Source: Okibacterium fritillariae | Lineage (GTDB): Bacteria > Actinomycetota > Actinomycetes > Actinomycetales > Microbacteriaceae | DNA length: 64,000 bases | Reading direction: 5' to 3' | Assembly (NCBI RefSeq): GCF_900167575.1 | Contig: NZ_FUZP01000001.1 | Location: 930,001-994,000, forward strand | Part shown: positions 54,506 through 63,773 of the stretch, piece by piece | How the letters are laid out: each line of letters starts with the position of its first letter | Numbering within the stretch: position 1 is the first letter of the stretch | Notes under the pieces: model-generated | The model's database searches: none | What the model saw: the letters and a program-made list of their open reading frames with translations, nothing else | Told to the model about the DNA's origin: nothing | Program-made: the position numbers and the translations under genes

Positions 54506-55915
54506 TCACCCGTTGGAGGGGCGACGTTTTCTGGATCCCGCCTCGAACCCGGGCTCCGCCCCCGACTGCGACTCAGCCGCCGACTGCGACTCAGCAGCCG
54601 CCGCCTCCGACCCAGCCTCGGCCTCGGCAACCGCGCGATCGATCGCGTCCTGCGCGACATCCGCCGTCGACCGCGCCTCGTCGTCGCCCGCGCGTTCCTC
54701 GGCCGCGGCCTCGGCATGAGCCGCCGCCGTCTCGGCGTCGATCTTCGCCGCCTCGGTGTCGCGGTGCATCGGCAACCGCTTCATGATGAGCGAGATCATG
54801 CGCCGCAGCGTGAACACGAGCGCGTCGACCGCATCCGAGTCGCCCTCGTCGTCGTCCGGCACCGAGCGTGCGGCCGTGCGCAGCGCATCGAGCGCCGCGA
54901 GGGCCTCCTTCTCGGCCTGTTCCTCGTCCTTCTTGTCGTCCCAGGCGCGGATGAGCACCGCGAACGCGGTCAGGCAGTCGCCGATGGGTTCGCGCACGGG
55001 CGCGGGCAGGCTGGCGTGCACATCGCGTTCGTCCTGCGCGCCCCAGATGGCGGTCTGCAGCACGTCGCTGATGTCGACCGTGCTGGCGCTCAGGCGGCGC
55101 AGGGTGGTGAGGTCGTCGTAATCGGTGGCCATGTCGCGGTGGTTCCAGCGCGAACGGGGGTTGATGCGGCGCGATTCGCTCGCATCATCCAGCGCTTCTT
55201 CGGCGCTGTCGGCCGAGTTGCGGAAGGCCAGGCCCTGTCGTTGCCACTCGGTGTGCCCGGGCGGCCACGACTCGTGCATGACCGACCCGATGGCCTCGAG
55301 ATCGTCGGCGATCATGCGGCGCAGCGAGGAGACGCGCGCGGCCGCCTGCGACGTGTGCAGGGGTGGCACGACGATGAGGTTGATGGCGATGCCGACGCCC
55401 ATGCCGAGCGCCATCTGCGCGATGTACCCGATCGAGAAGTCCTCAGCATTTGCGCCGCCGATGACCAGCACGAAGAGCGCCGCGATGGGAACGTAGTCAC
55501 GGCCGGGCCCGAGCCCGCGCAGGCCGCCCACGAGGACGCCGACGCCGGTCGAAATGGGAACGGTGATCCACCCGGACGCCCCGAACTGGATGGTGATGAA
55601 CGCGAGCCCGATGCCGAGGGCCAGCCCGGCCACGGTCTGCAGACTCAACCGCAGCGAGCCCATGAGCGTGGGCATCATGCTGATCAGGGCGCCGAGCGGT
55701 GCGTAGTAGGCGTAGTCGCCCGTCTCGCCCGGCAGTTTCGAGCCCAGGAACCAGGCCACGGTGGCGGCGACGGCGCATTTGGCGGCGAGCAGCAGACGGT
55801 CGACAGTGAGGGCGGGCGTCAGCAGATTCCAGATCGAGCGCAGCAGCCGGGACAACCAGGTCGACGAATCGTCGCTGAGACGCGACGCGACCGTCTTCCC
55901 GATGTTTCCCAGCAT
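54506..55915 (-). CDS. FUSC-family membrane protein with long acidic tail
   Basis: A 469-residue protein from ATG 55915 (MLGNIGKTVASRL). Six membrane helices (about 38-185, with APLGALISMMPTLMGSLRLSLQTVAGLALGIGLAF) and a cytoplasmic helical domain match the FUSC/aromatic-acid-exporter family. The last 90 residues are Ala/Glu-rich. It lies upstream of the phosphoesterase on the same strand. Substrate unknown. Confidence 0.8.
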   Translation of the reverse strand: MLGNIGKTVASRLSDDSSTWLSRLLRSIWNLLTPALTVDRLLLAAKCAVAATVAWFLGSKLPGETGDYAYYAPLGALISMMPTLMGSLRLSLQTVAGLALGIGLAFITIQFGASGWITVPISTGVGVLVGGLRGLGPGRDYVPIAALFVLVIGGANAEDFSIGYIAQMALGMGVGIAINLIVVPPLHTSQAAARVSSLRRMIADDLEAIGSVMHESWPPGHTEWQRQGLAFRNSADSAEEALDDASESRRINPRSRWNHRDMATDYDDLTTLRRLSASTVDISDVLQTAIWGAQDERDVHASLPAPVREPIGDCLTAFAVLIRAWDDKKDEEQAEKEALAALDALRTAARSVPDDDEGDSDAVDALVFTLRRMISLIMKRLPMHRDTEAAKIDAETAAAHAEAAAEERAGDDEARSTADVAQDAIDRAVAEAEAGSEAAAAESQSAAESQSGAEPGFEAGSRKRRPSNG

Positions 55916-56004
55916 GTGTTCATTCTCGCAGCCGCGCACCCCCAAAAACCCGCCACGCTGGCGAAAACCCGCCCCGCCTACCGGGCGACGGCCGAATCAG
56001 CGTC

Positions 56005-56010
56005 TAAGGT
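56005..56010 (+). promoter_or_regulatory. -10 element (TAAGGT) of the helicase-like gene
   Basis: TAAGGT ends 6 bases before the GTG start at 56017. No ribosome-binding site is present, so a leaderless transcript is likely. Confidence 0.5.
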
Positions 56011-56016
56011 GACGGT

Positions 56017-59000
56017 GTGTGGCGGCTTGACAGGAAACTAGAAGCGGACGGACTGTCCGAGGTATCGGCCGACGCCAAACGCGGCGGCGGCCTCACGGCG
56101 ACGTCTCCGGGAGGCTTGTCGGCGGGAAGCCCCGACTACCCCGTTGGCAACGTGGCCGATGAGCAACGGCGGCTGTGGCGCGAGCAACTCGCGCAGGTCG
56201 GCGGGCGCTCACCCCTGCTGCATTTCGTCGACGCACCGCGCACGCGCATCGAGCTGAGCTCGACGCATCCGGGTGGTCTGCCCCAGTTCATCTCGGGCAA
56301 GTCGACGCTGCTCTCGAACCTGATTCGGGATGATCTGGCCCTGCGCCGCGCGAAGAGCGCCGCCGAGGTCATCGCCGCCAAGGGTGTCGAACTGCGCACC
56401 GTGCGCGGCATCGACTCCATCCACCTCGCCGTGGGTCTCGCCGAATGGCGCCGCGACGGCGAAGAATACTCGGCTCCGGTGCTGCTGCGCCCGCTCGCCA
56501 TCCGCCGCTACGGCCGCGACTTCGAGCTCAAGCTCACGGGTTCCACCGTGCTCAACCCCGAGCTCGCGCGGGCGCTGAAGGAGCAGTTCGGCATCACGCT
56601 CGACGCCGCCGCCTTCGAAGCCCTCGCCACCACAAACGGCGTCTTCAAGCCCCAGCCCGTGATCGACCGCCTGCGCGGCCTCACCACGCACCTCGACTGG
56701 TTCAGCGTGCAACCGCGCCTCGTGGTCTCGAGCTTCGCGGATGTCGGAACCGCCCTCGCGCGCGACGCCGACGACCTCGACCACCCCATCCTCGACGCCC
56801 TCGCGGGCAACCCCGGCGCTCGACGCCTGGTCGAGGGACTCTTCAGCCCCGTCGACGCCGTCGGCCAGGACGACCGGCCGCCGTCGACCGACACCCTGTT
56901 GCTCGACGCCGACACCGAGCAGGAGAACGTGATCGCGCAGATCACGAACGGCCACTCGATCGTCGTGCAGACGCTGCCCGGCACGGGTGGCACGCAGACC
57001 GTGGTCAACGCCATCGGCTCGCTCGTCTCGCAGCACAAGCGCGTGCTCGTGGTCAGCGCCCGCCGCTCGAGCCTCGACGGCATCCGCCACCGCTTCCAGA
57101 AGGTGGGCCTGCCCGGCCTGACCGTGCACCCGCGATCCATTCGCCGCGACCTCATCCAGGCCATCACGCGCAACGAGAAGGCTGTCGCCCCGCGCGTCGC
57201 CGACGTCGACGACGCGCTCGTGCGCCTGCGCAAAGTGCTGCTCGATTATCGCGGCGCCCTCGGCCACACCAACCCTGCCCTCGGCGTCTCCGTGCTCGAC
57301 GCCCTCGAAGCGCTCACACGCCTCGGCAACCTGGCCGAGCCGCCCGGAACCACGGCGCGCCTCGACCTGATCTCGCTCGAGAAGCTCGCCACCGGCCGCG
57401 CCGAGGTCGCGCAGAAGCTGGCGCACGCCGCCGCCCTGGGCGAATTCCAGTACGGCCCGGGCGACTCGCCCTGGTACGGCGCCTCCTTCAGCAGCACGCG
57501 CGACGCCAAGGCCACGCACGAGCTCGCCAAGAACCTGCACCGCGCCGAACTGCCGCGCCTGCTCGAACGCGGCTACGAACTCATCGGCCAGACGCGCATG
57601 CGCCCCTTCGACTCGATCGAAGAACTGGGCACCTATCTGCGACTGCTCCTCGACATCCGCGAAACGCTCGATAAATTCCAGCCGGCCGTGTTCGACCGCT
57701 CGCTCGGCGAACTCATCGCCGCCACCTCGTCGCGCCGCGACGCGCCCGCCATGACGAGCGCCAACCGCCGCCGCCTCAAGAAGCTGGCCCGCGAATACGT
57801 GCGCCCCGGCGTGCACATCGCCGACCTGAACGAATCGCTGCGCAACATCCAGCAGCAGCGCACGCTGTGGCAACGCTATGTCGCCGCCGGTGTGACCCCC
57901 GAGGTTCCGCTCGGCATCGCCGACGTGCAGGTGGCCTACCAGCGCGTCGTCGAAGATCTCGCGCGCCTCGACGTTCCGCTCAAGCGTGCCGACGGCAACG
58001 ACCGTCTGAAGACCCTGCCCATCAAGTCGCTCGTGCGCCTGATGTCGGGTCTCGCCGCCGACTCCGAGGTCATGGAGAACCTGCAGGAGCGCACGGCCCT
58101 GATTCAGGAGCTGCGCGAAAAGGGCCTCAACCCGCTCATCACCGACCTGTCGGTGCGCCACGTGCCCGAGTCGCGCGTGGCCGACGAACTCGAACTCGCC
58201 TGGTGGCAGTCCGTGCTCGAACACGTGCTCGCGACCGACCGCGCGCTGCTCGGGGCCAACACGAGCGTCATCGATCGGCTCGAGGGCGACTTCCGCCTCG
58301 TCGACGAAGCGCACGCCTCGGCATCCGGTGCCCTGCTCGCCTCGCTGCTCTCGGACAACTGGAAGATCGGCCTGGTCGACTGGAACGACGAAGCCAACGC
58401 CCTGCGCCGCCTGCTCAAGCAGGAACGCGTGACCCCCACCATGCTCGAGCAGCAGGCACCGCATCTGTCGCGCGTGCTGGCACCCGTGTGGATGGTGTCG
58501 CCCTACGAGGTTTCGCAGATTCCGTCGTCCGTGCGCTTCGACACCGTCTTCCTGGTGGATGCCGGAGCCACGACCCTGGCCGAGAACGCCGCCGCCATTC
58601 GCCGCGCCCGTCAGGTGATCGCCGTGGGCGACCCCGTGACGCAGTCGCCGACGCCCTTCGAGATCGCCGTGACCGACGGGCAGGGGGCGCTGGGCGCCTT
58701 CGGCGTTGGCCGTCCGAGCACGGGTTCGGGTTCGGGTTCAGCCGGTGCTTCCGGAGCGGGTTCGACCGCGTCCGATTCCTCGGCTCCCGCGAAGACCGGA
58801 GCGGCGGCTGCGTTCGGCGCCTTCGGTTCGGTGCGACGCGATCCGCTGACCGGTGCTCCCGACGCTGCGCGCGTCGACCCCAACCCCATGCCCGTCACGG
58901 CTCCCGCCAATGCGGCGCGCGCCGACGCCATCCGCACCGAGGAGCGCCTGAGCGGCGGTTCCGCGACGGCCGGGCGTGCCGCCGGCTCGACCGGCACGTC

Positions 59001-60396
59001 CGCAGACTCGGGCGCTCCGGCATCCGGGACGACGGCAGACGCGGGCTCGACGTCGAACGCTGACGCGACGACCGATGCTTCTGGCGTCGCTGACGGTGCC
59101 GGCTCGGCCACTCCTGCCTCGAACGCGGGTTCGACCGGTCCTTCCTCCGCTCCCGAAGCCCCGCGCTTCGACGCCGCCAACCGTGCGCCCGAGGCGCCCC
59201 GCCCCGTCGCCGTATCCTCCTCGACCGTGCCCAACACGATCGTCACGGGCACCGGTGCGGATGCGGCATCCGCGTCGGCCCCCGGGCGCAGCATCGGCGT
59301 CATGGCCGACGCGCTGCACCCCGAATCGGCCCTCGCCAAGCTCTCGGGCCTCCTGCCCACCCTCACGCTCACGCGCAGCTACCGCGCCGGCGGCGAGGAC
59401 CTGGCCCAACTGGTGAACCACCGCTTCTATGGCGGCGAGATCGAGTCGCTGCCCTGGGCCGGTTCGTTCCTCGGCCACGGCAGCCTGACGCTCGACTACG
59501 TACCTCGCGGCCACGGCATGCCCGACCCCGAGACGGGCGGCGTGGAGAGCGTCGACGCCGAGGTCGAGCGCGTGGTCAACCTCGTGCTCGAACACGCCAC
59601 CGAGCGTCCCCGCGAATCCCTCATGGTCATCACGGCGAGCGACAAGCACGCCGTGCGCGTGCACCAGGCCGTGCTGTCGGCCTTCGCCAAGCGCAGCGAC
59701 ATCGCGGGCTTCATTCTCAAGGAGCGCGCCGAGCCGTTCACGGTTCTGACGCTCGAGCAGTCCGTCGCCGAGAGCCGAGACCGCGTCATCTTCTCGCTCG
59801 GTTACGGTGTGACGCCGCACGGCCGCGTGCTCTCGAACTTCGGCGCCCTCGGTCGCCCCGGCGGCGACCGCCTGCTCGCGGTGGGTATGACCCGCGCCCG
59901 GCGATCCATGGTCATCGTCTCGTGCATCCGCCCCGAAGACCTCGACGCCGATCGCATGCAGCACGGCATCGCGGCCCTCGCCGAGATCCTGCGTGAGCCC
60001 GACATCCACCGCCCGGCCCCGCCCGTGACGGATGGTGCCGAGCCCATGCTGCTCGACCTCGCCGAGCGCCTCTACCGCAACGGCCTGCAGGTCGAGATCG
60101 GCTACCGCGGCAAGCTCGCGCTCGTGGCCTCCTACGGCAACAAGGCCGTGGCCATCGAGTCCGACCCCGAGGTGGCCGCCGACTCCCTGCGTGAATCGTT
60201 GCGCCTGCGCCCCGACGTGCTGCGCCGCCTCGGCTGGCACTACCTGCGCGTGCACAGCTTCGACCTGTTCAGCGACCCGGAGGGCGTGGCCCGCAAGGTC
60301 ATGTCCATGCTGGGTGCGGTCTCCGAACCGGATGCTTCCAACCCCGACGATCTCGCCACGGGCCCCATTGCCGTGGTCTCGTCGGGTCGTCACTGA
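56017..60396 (+). CDS. DUF4011 / SF1 helicase-like / PD-(D/E)xK-like giant protein with degenerate motifs
   Basis: A 1,459-residue protein. Residues about 45-200 resemble DUF4011 (EQRRLWREQLAQVGGRSPLLHFVD). A Upf1-like SF1 helicase follows. Walker A reads LPGTGGTQT (320-328), with Gly325 where GTGKSQT has Lys. Walker B reads FLVDAGA (Asp848) in place of DEAS, and motif III is GDPVTQSP instead of GDPKQLPP. An Ala/Ser/Thr/Gly linker spans 897-1090. Later motifs are better kept (RSYRAGGEDL at 1120; VGMTRARRSM near 1290). The end (about 1349-1440) resembles a Vsr/MTES_1575-type nuclease fold (GYRGKLALV, AIESDPE, LRRLGWHYLRVHS), but Lys replaces the first acidic residue. Confidence 0.8.
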   Translation: MWRLDRKLEADGLSEVSADAKRGGGLTATSPGGLSAGSPDYPVGNVADEQRRLWREQLAQVGGRSPLLHFVDAPRTRIELSSTHPGGLPQFISGKSTLLSNLIRDDLALRRAKSAAEVIAAKGVELRTVRGIDSIHLAVGLAEWRRDGEEYSAPVLLRPLAIRRYGRDFELKLTGSTVLNPELARALKEQFGITLDAAAFEALATTNGVFKPQPVIDRLRGLTTHLDWFSVQPRLVVSSFADVGTALARDADDLDHPILDALAGNPGARRLVEGLFSPVDAVGQDDRPPSTDTLLLDADTEQENVIAQITNGHSIVVQTLPGTGGTQTVVNAIGSLVSQHKRVLVVSARRSSLDGIRHRFQKVGLPGLTVHPRSIRRDLIQAITRNEKAVAPRVADVDDALVRLRKVLLDYRGALGHTNPALGVSVLDALEALTRLGNLAEPPGTTARLDLISLEKLATGRAEVAQKLAHAAALGEFQYGPGDSPWYGASFSSTRDAKATHELAKNLHRAELPRLLERGYELIGQTRMRPFDSIEELGTYLRLLLDIRETLDKFQPAVFDRSLGELIAATSSRRDAPAMTSANRRRLKKLAREYVRPGVHIADLNESLRNIQQQRTLWQRYVAAGVTPEVPLGIADVQVAYQRVVEDLARLDVPLKRADGNDRLKTLPIKSLVRLMSGLAADSEVMENLQERTALIQELREKGLNPLITDLSVRHVPESRVADELELAWWQSVLEHVLATDRALLGANTSVIDRLEGDFRLVDEAHASASGALLASLLSDNWKIGLVDWNDEANALRRLLKQERVTPTMLEQQAPHLSRVLAPVWMVSPYEVSQIPSSVRFDTVFLVDAGATTLAENAAAIRRARQVIAVGDPVTQSPTPFEIAVTDGQGALGAFGVGRPSTGSGSGSAGASGAGSTASDSSAPAKTGAAAAFGAFGSVRRDPLTGAPDAARVDPNPMPVTAPANAARADAIRTEERLSGGSATAGRAAGSTGTSADSGAPASGTTADAGSTSNADATTDASGVADGAGSATPASNAGSTGPSSAPEAPRFDAANRAPEAPRPVAVSSSTVPNTIVTGTGADAASASAPGRSIGVMADALHPESALAKLSGLLPTLTLTRSYRAGGEDLAQLVNHRFYGGEIESLPWAGSFLGHGSLTLDYVPRGHGMPDPETGGVESVDAEVERVVNLVLEHATERPRESLMVITASDKHAVRVHQAVLSAFAKRSDIAGFILKERAEPFTVLTLEQSVAESRDRVIFSLGYGVTPHGRVLSNFGALGRPGGDRLLAVGMTRARRSMVIVSCIRPEDLDADRMQHGIAALAEILREPDIHRPAPPVTDGAEPMLLDLAERLYRNGLQVEIGYRGKLALVASYGNKAVAIESDPEVAADSLRESLRLRPDVLRRLGWHYLRVHSFDLFSDPEGVARKVMSMLGAVSEPDASNPDDLATGPIAVVSSGRH

Positions 60397-60410
60397 GCGG
60401 CGGCCCGGCC

Positions 60411-60644
60411 GTGAGTTCAGCGGGCGACGAGCCCCTCGTTCCCGCGCGCGCCGCCGAGTCGAGCGTACGCCGCGTGGCCGGTTCGCGCCGCGTGGTGCGC
60501 CCGGGTAACGAGGCCGCCGACCCCACGCCGCACGACACGACATCCCGCCTCGAAGAGGATGCCGAGACCGGCGCCCGGCCCGGTGCCGCGCCCTCGGGCA
60601 ACGACGAGCAGCTGCGCCGCGACAAGCCGCCGCACTGGGGTTAG
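60411..60644 (+). CDS. Small basic/acidic protein of unknown function
   Basis: A 77-residue frame from GTG 60411, 14 bases after the helicase-like gene. No membrane or known domain. The sequence is hydrophilic and ends NDEQLRRDKPPHWG, a pattern I believe recurs at the C-terminus of small Micrococcales proteins. Third-position GC is high, and it is probably co-transcribed with the giant gene. Confidence 0.6.
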   Translation: MSSAGDEPLVPARAAESSVRRVAGSRRVVRPGNEAADPTPHDTTSRLEEDAETGARPGAAPSGNDEQLRRDKPPHWG

Positions 60645-60652
60645 CCGCTCGC

Positions 60653-62002
60653 TCAGCCCTTGTCGTGCAGCTGACCCGTGGGGATGCGCGCGTCGTACTG
60701 CCGGAACGACGGCACCGCCCGCAGGAGCACGGCCACGAGCACGATGATGAGCGCCCCGCCGAGCAGCGGCGGCCACGCGATGCCCGCGGCCACCACGACA
60801 CCGGCGTAGAGGTCGCCGAGTCGTGGCCCGCCCGTGACCACGACGATGAAGATCCCCTGCAGTCGCCCGCGCATGCCGTCGGGCGCCGCGGCCTGCAAGA
60901 TCGTGCTGCGGAACACCGCGCTCACGTTGTCGGCTCCACCCGCCAGGGCCAGGAACAGGGCGGCGAGGGCCAGGGGTGGCAGGATGTCGGGGCTCATCGC
61001 ATCCTGCATGCGCCCGCCCAGCAGATGCGCCACCGCGATGACGACACCGAAGCCCATGATGGCCGCGCCGTATGCCGTGATGGCCCAGCCGACCGCGACG
61101 CCCTGCCGTCGCACGCGCCCGAGCGGCCCCGAGAAGATGCTCGACAGCAGGGCCCCGGCCGCATAAGCCGAGGTGAGCACGCCGACCGTGATGGCGCCGC
61201 CGCCGATGACGAGCGCGCCGATGGCGGGGAAGAGCACGCGCGGCTGCCCGAACGTCATGGCGATGATGTCGAGCACGAACGTCATGGTGATGGTGGGGGA
61301 GCGGCGCAGGAACCGTGCGCCCTCGACGAGGCTGCGTAGGCCGGGCCGCAGGGCGTCGTGTTCGGGCGCCATCTTGGGAAGCGCGACGATGCCGAGGAAC
61401 GCGAAGCTGAACAGCACCACGTCGACCGTGTAGGTGGGCGCGAACCCGACGGCCGCCACGAGCACACCGGCGACCGCGGGCCCGAGGGTCACGGCGAAAC
61501 CCGTTCCGATGCCGCTCAGGGCGCCGGCGGCGGGCAGCAGGTCGGTGCCGATGAGCCGCGGGATGATGGCCGAGCGGCTGGCGCTCACGACCGTTCCGGC
61601 GACGGCGTTGACTGTCACGAGCACGTAGAGCAGCCCCACATTGTCGAGCCCGAGCCAGGCGTGCAGGGCGATGGCGGCGATCGAGGCCCACGCCAGCACG
61701 GCCGAGACGAGAGCGACGGCCCGCCGGTCGAAGGCGTCGGCGAGCATGCCGCCATAGAGCCCCGCGACGATCATGGGCACGAGGGCGATGACACCGACGA
61801 GCGCCACGGCGAACGTCGACGCCGTGATGTCATAGATCTCGAGCCCGACGGCGACGGTCGTCATCTGCGTGCCGATGGCGGCGATCGACGTTCCGAGCCA
61901 GAGCCGTGCGAAGGCGGGCGAACGGCGCAGCGGGGTCAGGTCGACGAAGAGGGCACGCGCTCGCGCACGTCCGGCTGCGCGCCGGTCAGAGGGAGATGTC
62001 AT
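60653..62002 (-). CDS. MFS exporter, EntS/MFS_3 type
   Basis: A 449-residue transporter with twelve hydrophobic segments. It has the motif A-like GGMLADAFDRRAV between helices 2 and 3, and LRRSPAFARLWLGTSIAAIGTQMTTVAVGLEIYDIT at the N-terminus, as in the MFS_3 (enterobactin-exporter-like) group. Last gene of the leftward cluster, 6 bases after mscL. The substrate could be a siderophore or drug; not determinable here. Confidence 0.85.
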   Translation of the reverse strand: MTSPSDRRAAGRARARALFVDLTPLRRSPAFARLWLGTSIAAIGTQMTTVAVGLEIYDITASTFAVALVGVIALVPMIVAGLYGGMLADAFDRRAVALVSAVLAWASIAAIALHAWLGLDNVGLLYVLVTVNAVAGTVVSASRSAIIPRLIGTDLLPAAGALSGIGTGFAVTLGPAVAGVLVAAVGFAPTYTVDVVLFSFAFLGIVALPKMAPEHDALRPGLRSLVEGARFLRRSPTITMTFVLDIIAMTFGQPRVLFPAIGALVIGGGAITVGVLTSAYAAGALLSSIFSGPLGRVRRQGVAVGWAITAYGAAIMGFGVVIAVAHLLGGRMQDAMSPDILPPLALAALFLALAGGADNVSAVFRSTILQAAAPDGMRGRLQGIFIVVVTGGPRLGDLYAGVVVAAGIAWPPLLGGALIIVLVAVLLRAVPSFRQYDARIPTGQLHDKG

Positions 62003-62008
62003 CGAGCC

Positions 62009-62470
62009 CTAGTTGTGGGCGCGGGGATCTTCGCCCTTGTTGTCGGTGTACGTGTCAGCCCCCTGCTGGCGCGCAAGCAGGTCCCGGATGTCGGTCAGCA
62101 TCTCGAGCTCGGTCGGGGTCGCCTTCTCGTCGACCTCGCCCGACTTCTTCTTCGCGAACGCGGCTTCTTTCAGCTTGTTCATGGGCACGACGAGCACGAA
62201 GTACACGACGGCGGCCACGAGCAGGAACTGGATGACGGCGCCGATGACGGCTCCGAAGTACAGGGTTGCCGAGCCGCCCGAGGTCGTCGGGATGGTCAGC
62301 GGGAGGGCTTTCGCGAGGCTCTCGGCGTTGAACAGCGCGCCGAGCAGCGGGTTGAAGACCGCGTTGACCAGGGCGGTGACGATGGCCGAGAACGCCGCGC
62401 CGATGACGACGGCGACCGCGAGATCCATCACATTGCCGCGAAGGATGAACTCCTTGAAACCTTTGAACAT
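62009..62470 (-). CDS. mscL: Large-conductance mechanosensitive channel MscL
   Basis: A 153-residue channel subunit: N-terminal FKGFKEFILRGNVMDLAVAVVIGAAF, two membrane helices (about 14-44 and 70-100) and a cytoplasmic helix (ELEMLTDIRDLLARQQ). It opens under membrane tension to release solutes. AAAGGTCCCTC precedes the ATG. Confidence 0.95.
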   Translation of the reverse strand: MFKGFKEFILRGNVMDLAVAVVIGAAFSAIVTALVNAVFNPLLGALFNAESLAKALPLTIPTTSGGSATLYFGAVIGAVIQFLLVAAVVYFVLVVPMNKLKEAAFAKKKSGEVDEKATPTELEMLTDIRDLLARQQGADTYTDNKGEDPRAHN

Positions 62471-62567
62471 GAGGGACCTTTCCGTTTGGGCGTCACTCGA
62501 TCGTAGGGTGGCGCACCCGTTGGTCGCCAGCGCTTGCGAATCGCCCGCCTGTCGAGGATGTTCGACG

Positions 62568-62589
62568 GGCGCCTCCCTGTGGGAGCGCC
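62568..62589 (-). terminator. Hairpin after the FmdB-type gene
   Basis: GGCGC-CTCCC pairs with GGGAG-CGCC around TGT with one bulge, 26 bases past the stop. No T-run follows, so it may be only a partial terminator before mscL. Confidence 0.4.
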
Positions 62590-62614
62590 GAACCGGCGAG
62601 CAGGAGCGGTCGAA

Positions 62615-63028
62615 CTAGGACGACGACGAGCCGGACGAACCGCTGCCGGACGACGAGCTGGCCGAACCGGAGGAGCCCGAACCCGAGGAACCGGCGCCCG
62701 AACCGGACGAACCCGATCCGGATGTTCCGGAGCCCGAGGAGCCGGAACCGGAGGAGCCCGAGCCCGAACCTGAGCCCGACGACTTGGAGTCGGACGAGGA
62801 CGAAGAGCCCGAGGCATCCGATGTGGGGATCGACGAGGACTTGCCCGAACCCGCGCGCGAGTCGGTGCGGTAGAACCCCGACCCGTTGAACGTGACGCCG
62901 ACGGCCGCGAAGATCTTGCGCAGCTTGCCGCCGCATACGGGGCACTCGGTCAGCGAATCGTCGGTGAAGGCCTGCTGAATGTCGAAGGCGTTGCCGCATT
63001 CGGTGCATTTATAGGAGTAAGTGGGCAT
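62615..63028 (-). CDS. FmdB-type zinc-ribbon protein with Ser/Gly tail
   Basis: A 137-residue protein. Residues 1-55 are a zinc ribbon (YSYKCTECGNAFDIQQ and CPVCGGKLRKIF) of the FmdB putative regulatory family, ending in GVTFNGSGFYRTD. The remaining 75 residues are nearly all Ser and Gly, a tail common but variable in actinobacterial members. Function unknown. Lies 62 bases after the cyclo-ligase. Confidence 0.88.
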   Translation of the reverse strand: MPTYSYKCTECGNAFDIQQAFTDDSLTECPVCGGKLRKIFAAVGVTFNGSGFYRTDSRAGSGKSSSIPTSDASGSSSSSDSKSSGSGSGSGSSGSGSSGSGTSGSGSSGSGAGSSGSGSSGSASSSSGSGSSGSSSS

Positions 63029-63090
63029 GTGCTCTCTTTGGCGCGGGTGCCGGCGAAACCGGCCGGCGACAGAAGGGCAGGCTACGGTGC

Positions 63091-63669
63091 CTAAAAGTCC
63101 AGGATACGCGAGGGCGTGACGACGCCGTTGACGGGCTGGTCGTGCACCTCACGCGGCAGGTCGGTGAGCAGCTCGGCGTCATAGACGACCGCGTAGACGG
63201 GCGGGCATTTCTCCATCGATCCGAGCGTCTTGTCGAAGTAGCCGCGGCCCCAGCCCATGCGCATGCCGCCCTGGTCGATGGCGGCCGCGGGCACGATGAT
63301 GAGGTCGACCTGGTTGATGGCGATGGGGCCGAGCAGCTCGCCGACGGGCTCGGGCATGCCGAAGAGGCCCTGCGTCTCGTCACCCGTCTCGCCGACCGTC
63401 CAGTCGAGCAGGCCGTCGTCGCGGCTCACAGGGAACAGCACGCGGATGCCCTGCTCGAGCGCCCAGTTGAGGAAAGGTCGCGTATCGGGCTCGGTCTGCG
63501 TCGACAGGTAGCACGCCACCGAGCGGGCATCGAGGGCCGTCACGAGCGACTGCAAGTGCTCGGTCACGCCGATCGTCGCGTTGTCCTTCTCGGTCTGAGT
63601 GAGGTTCTGCCGCCTCTCACGCAGTTCGGCTCTGAGCGCGCGTTTTTGGTGGTCCACCTCGGTTGCCAT
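63091..63669 (-). CDS. 5-formyltetrahydrofolate cyclo-ligase
   Basis: A 192-residue folate enzyme converting 5-formyl-THF to methenyl-THF with ATP. It starts with a basic KRALRAELRERRQNL and ends with the ATP-site signature GMRMGWGRGYFDKTL. TACACT lies 7 bases before the ATG, so the cluster fau-like, FmdB-type, mscL, MFS probably starts as a leaderless transcript. Divergent from galU. Confidence 0.92.
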   Translation of the reverse strand: MATEVDHQKRALRAELRERRQNLTQTEKDNATIGVTEHLQSLVTALDARSVACYLSTQTEPDTRPFLNWALEQGIRVLFPVSRDDGLLDWTVGETGDETQGLFGMPEPVGELLGPIAINQVDLIIVPAAAIDQGGMRMGWGRGYFDKTLGSMEKCPPVYAVVYDAELLTDLPREVHDQPVNGVVTPSRILDF

Positions 63670-63760
63670 GCCGATAAGTGTAAGCCGCTCTCACAGATGA
63701 TGCGGCATTACGGATGTCGCGCCCCGGCGCAATGCCCTCTAAAAAGTCACCGGGGGCCGC

Positions 63761-63766
63761 TAGGGT
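63761..63766 (+). promoter_or_regulatory. -10 element (TAGGGT) of leaderless galU
   Basis: TAGGGT ends 7 bases before the galU ATG. Confidence 0.5.
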
Positions 63767-63773
63767 GTTGCCT

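Noticed and set aside
54491-54510. GGTGAC/GTCACC hairpin as terminator of the FUSC gene
   Set aside because: It overlaps the stop codon, has only six pairs and no T-run. Its left arm is also part of the PHO-like repeats.
56209-58464. A 751-codon open frame antisense to the helicase-like gene
   Set aside because: Composition is the complement of the plus-strand gene, and the plus strand has recognisable domains throughout.
58738-60801. A 687-codon frame antisense to the linker and C-terminus of the helicase-like gene
   Set aside because: Arg/Gly/Val-rich shadow of a low-complexity region.
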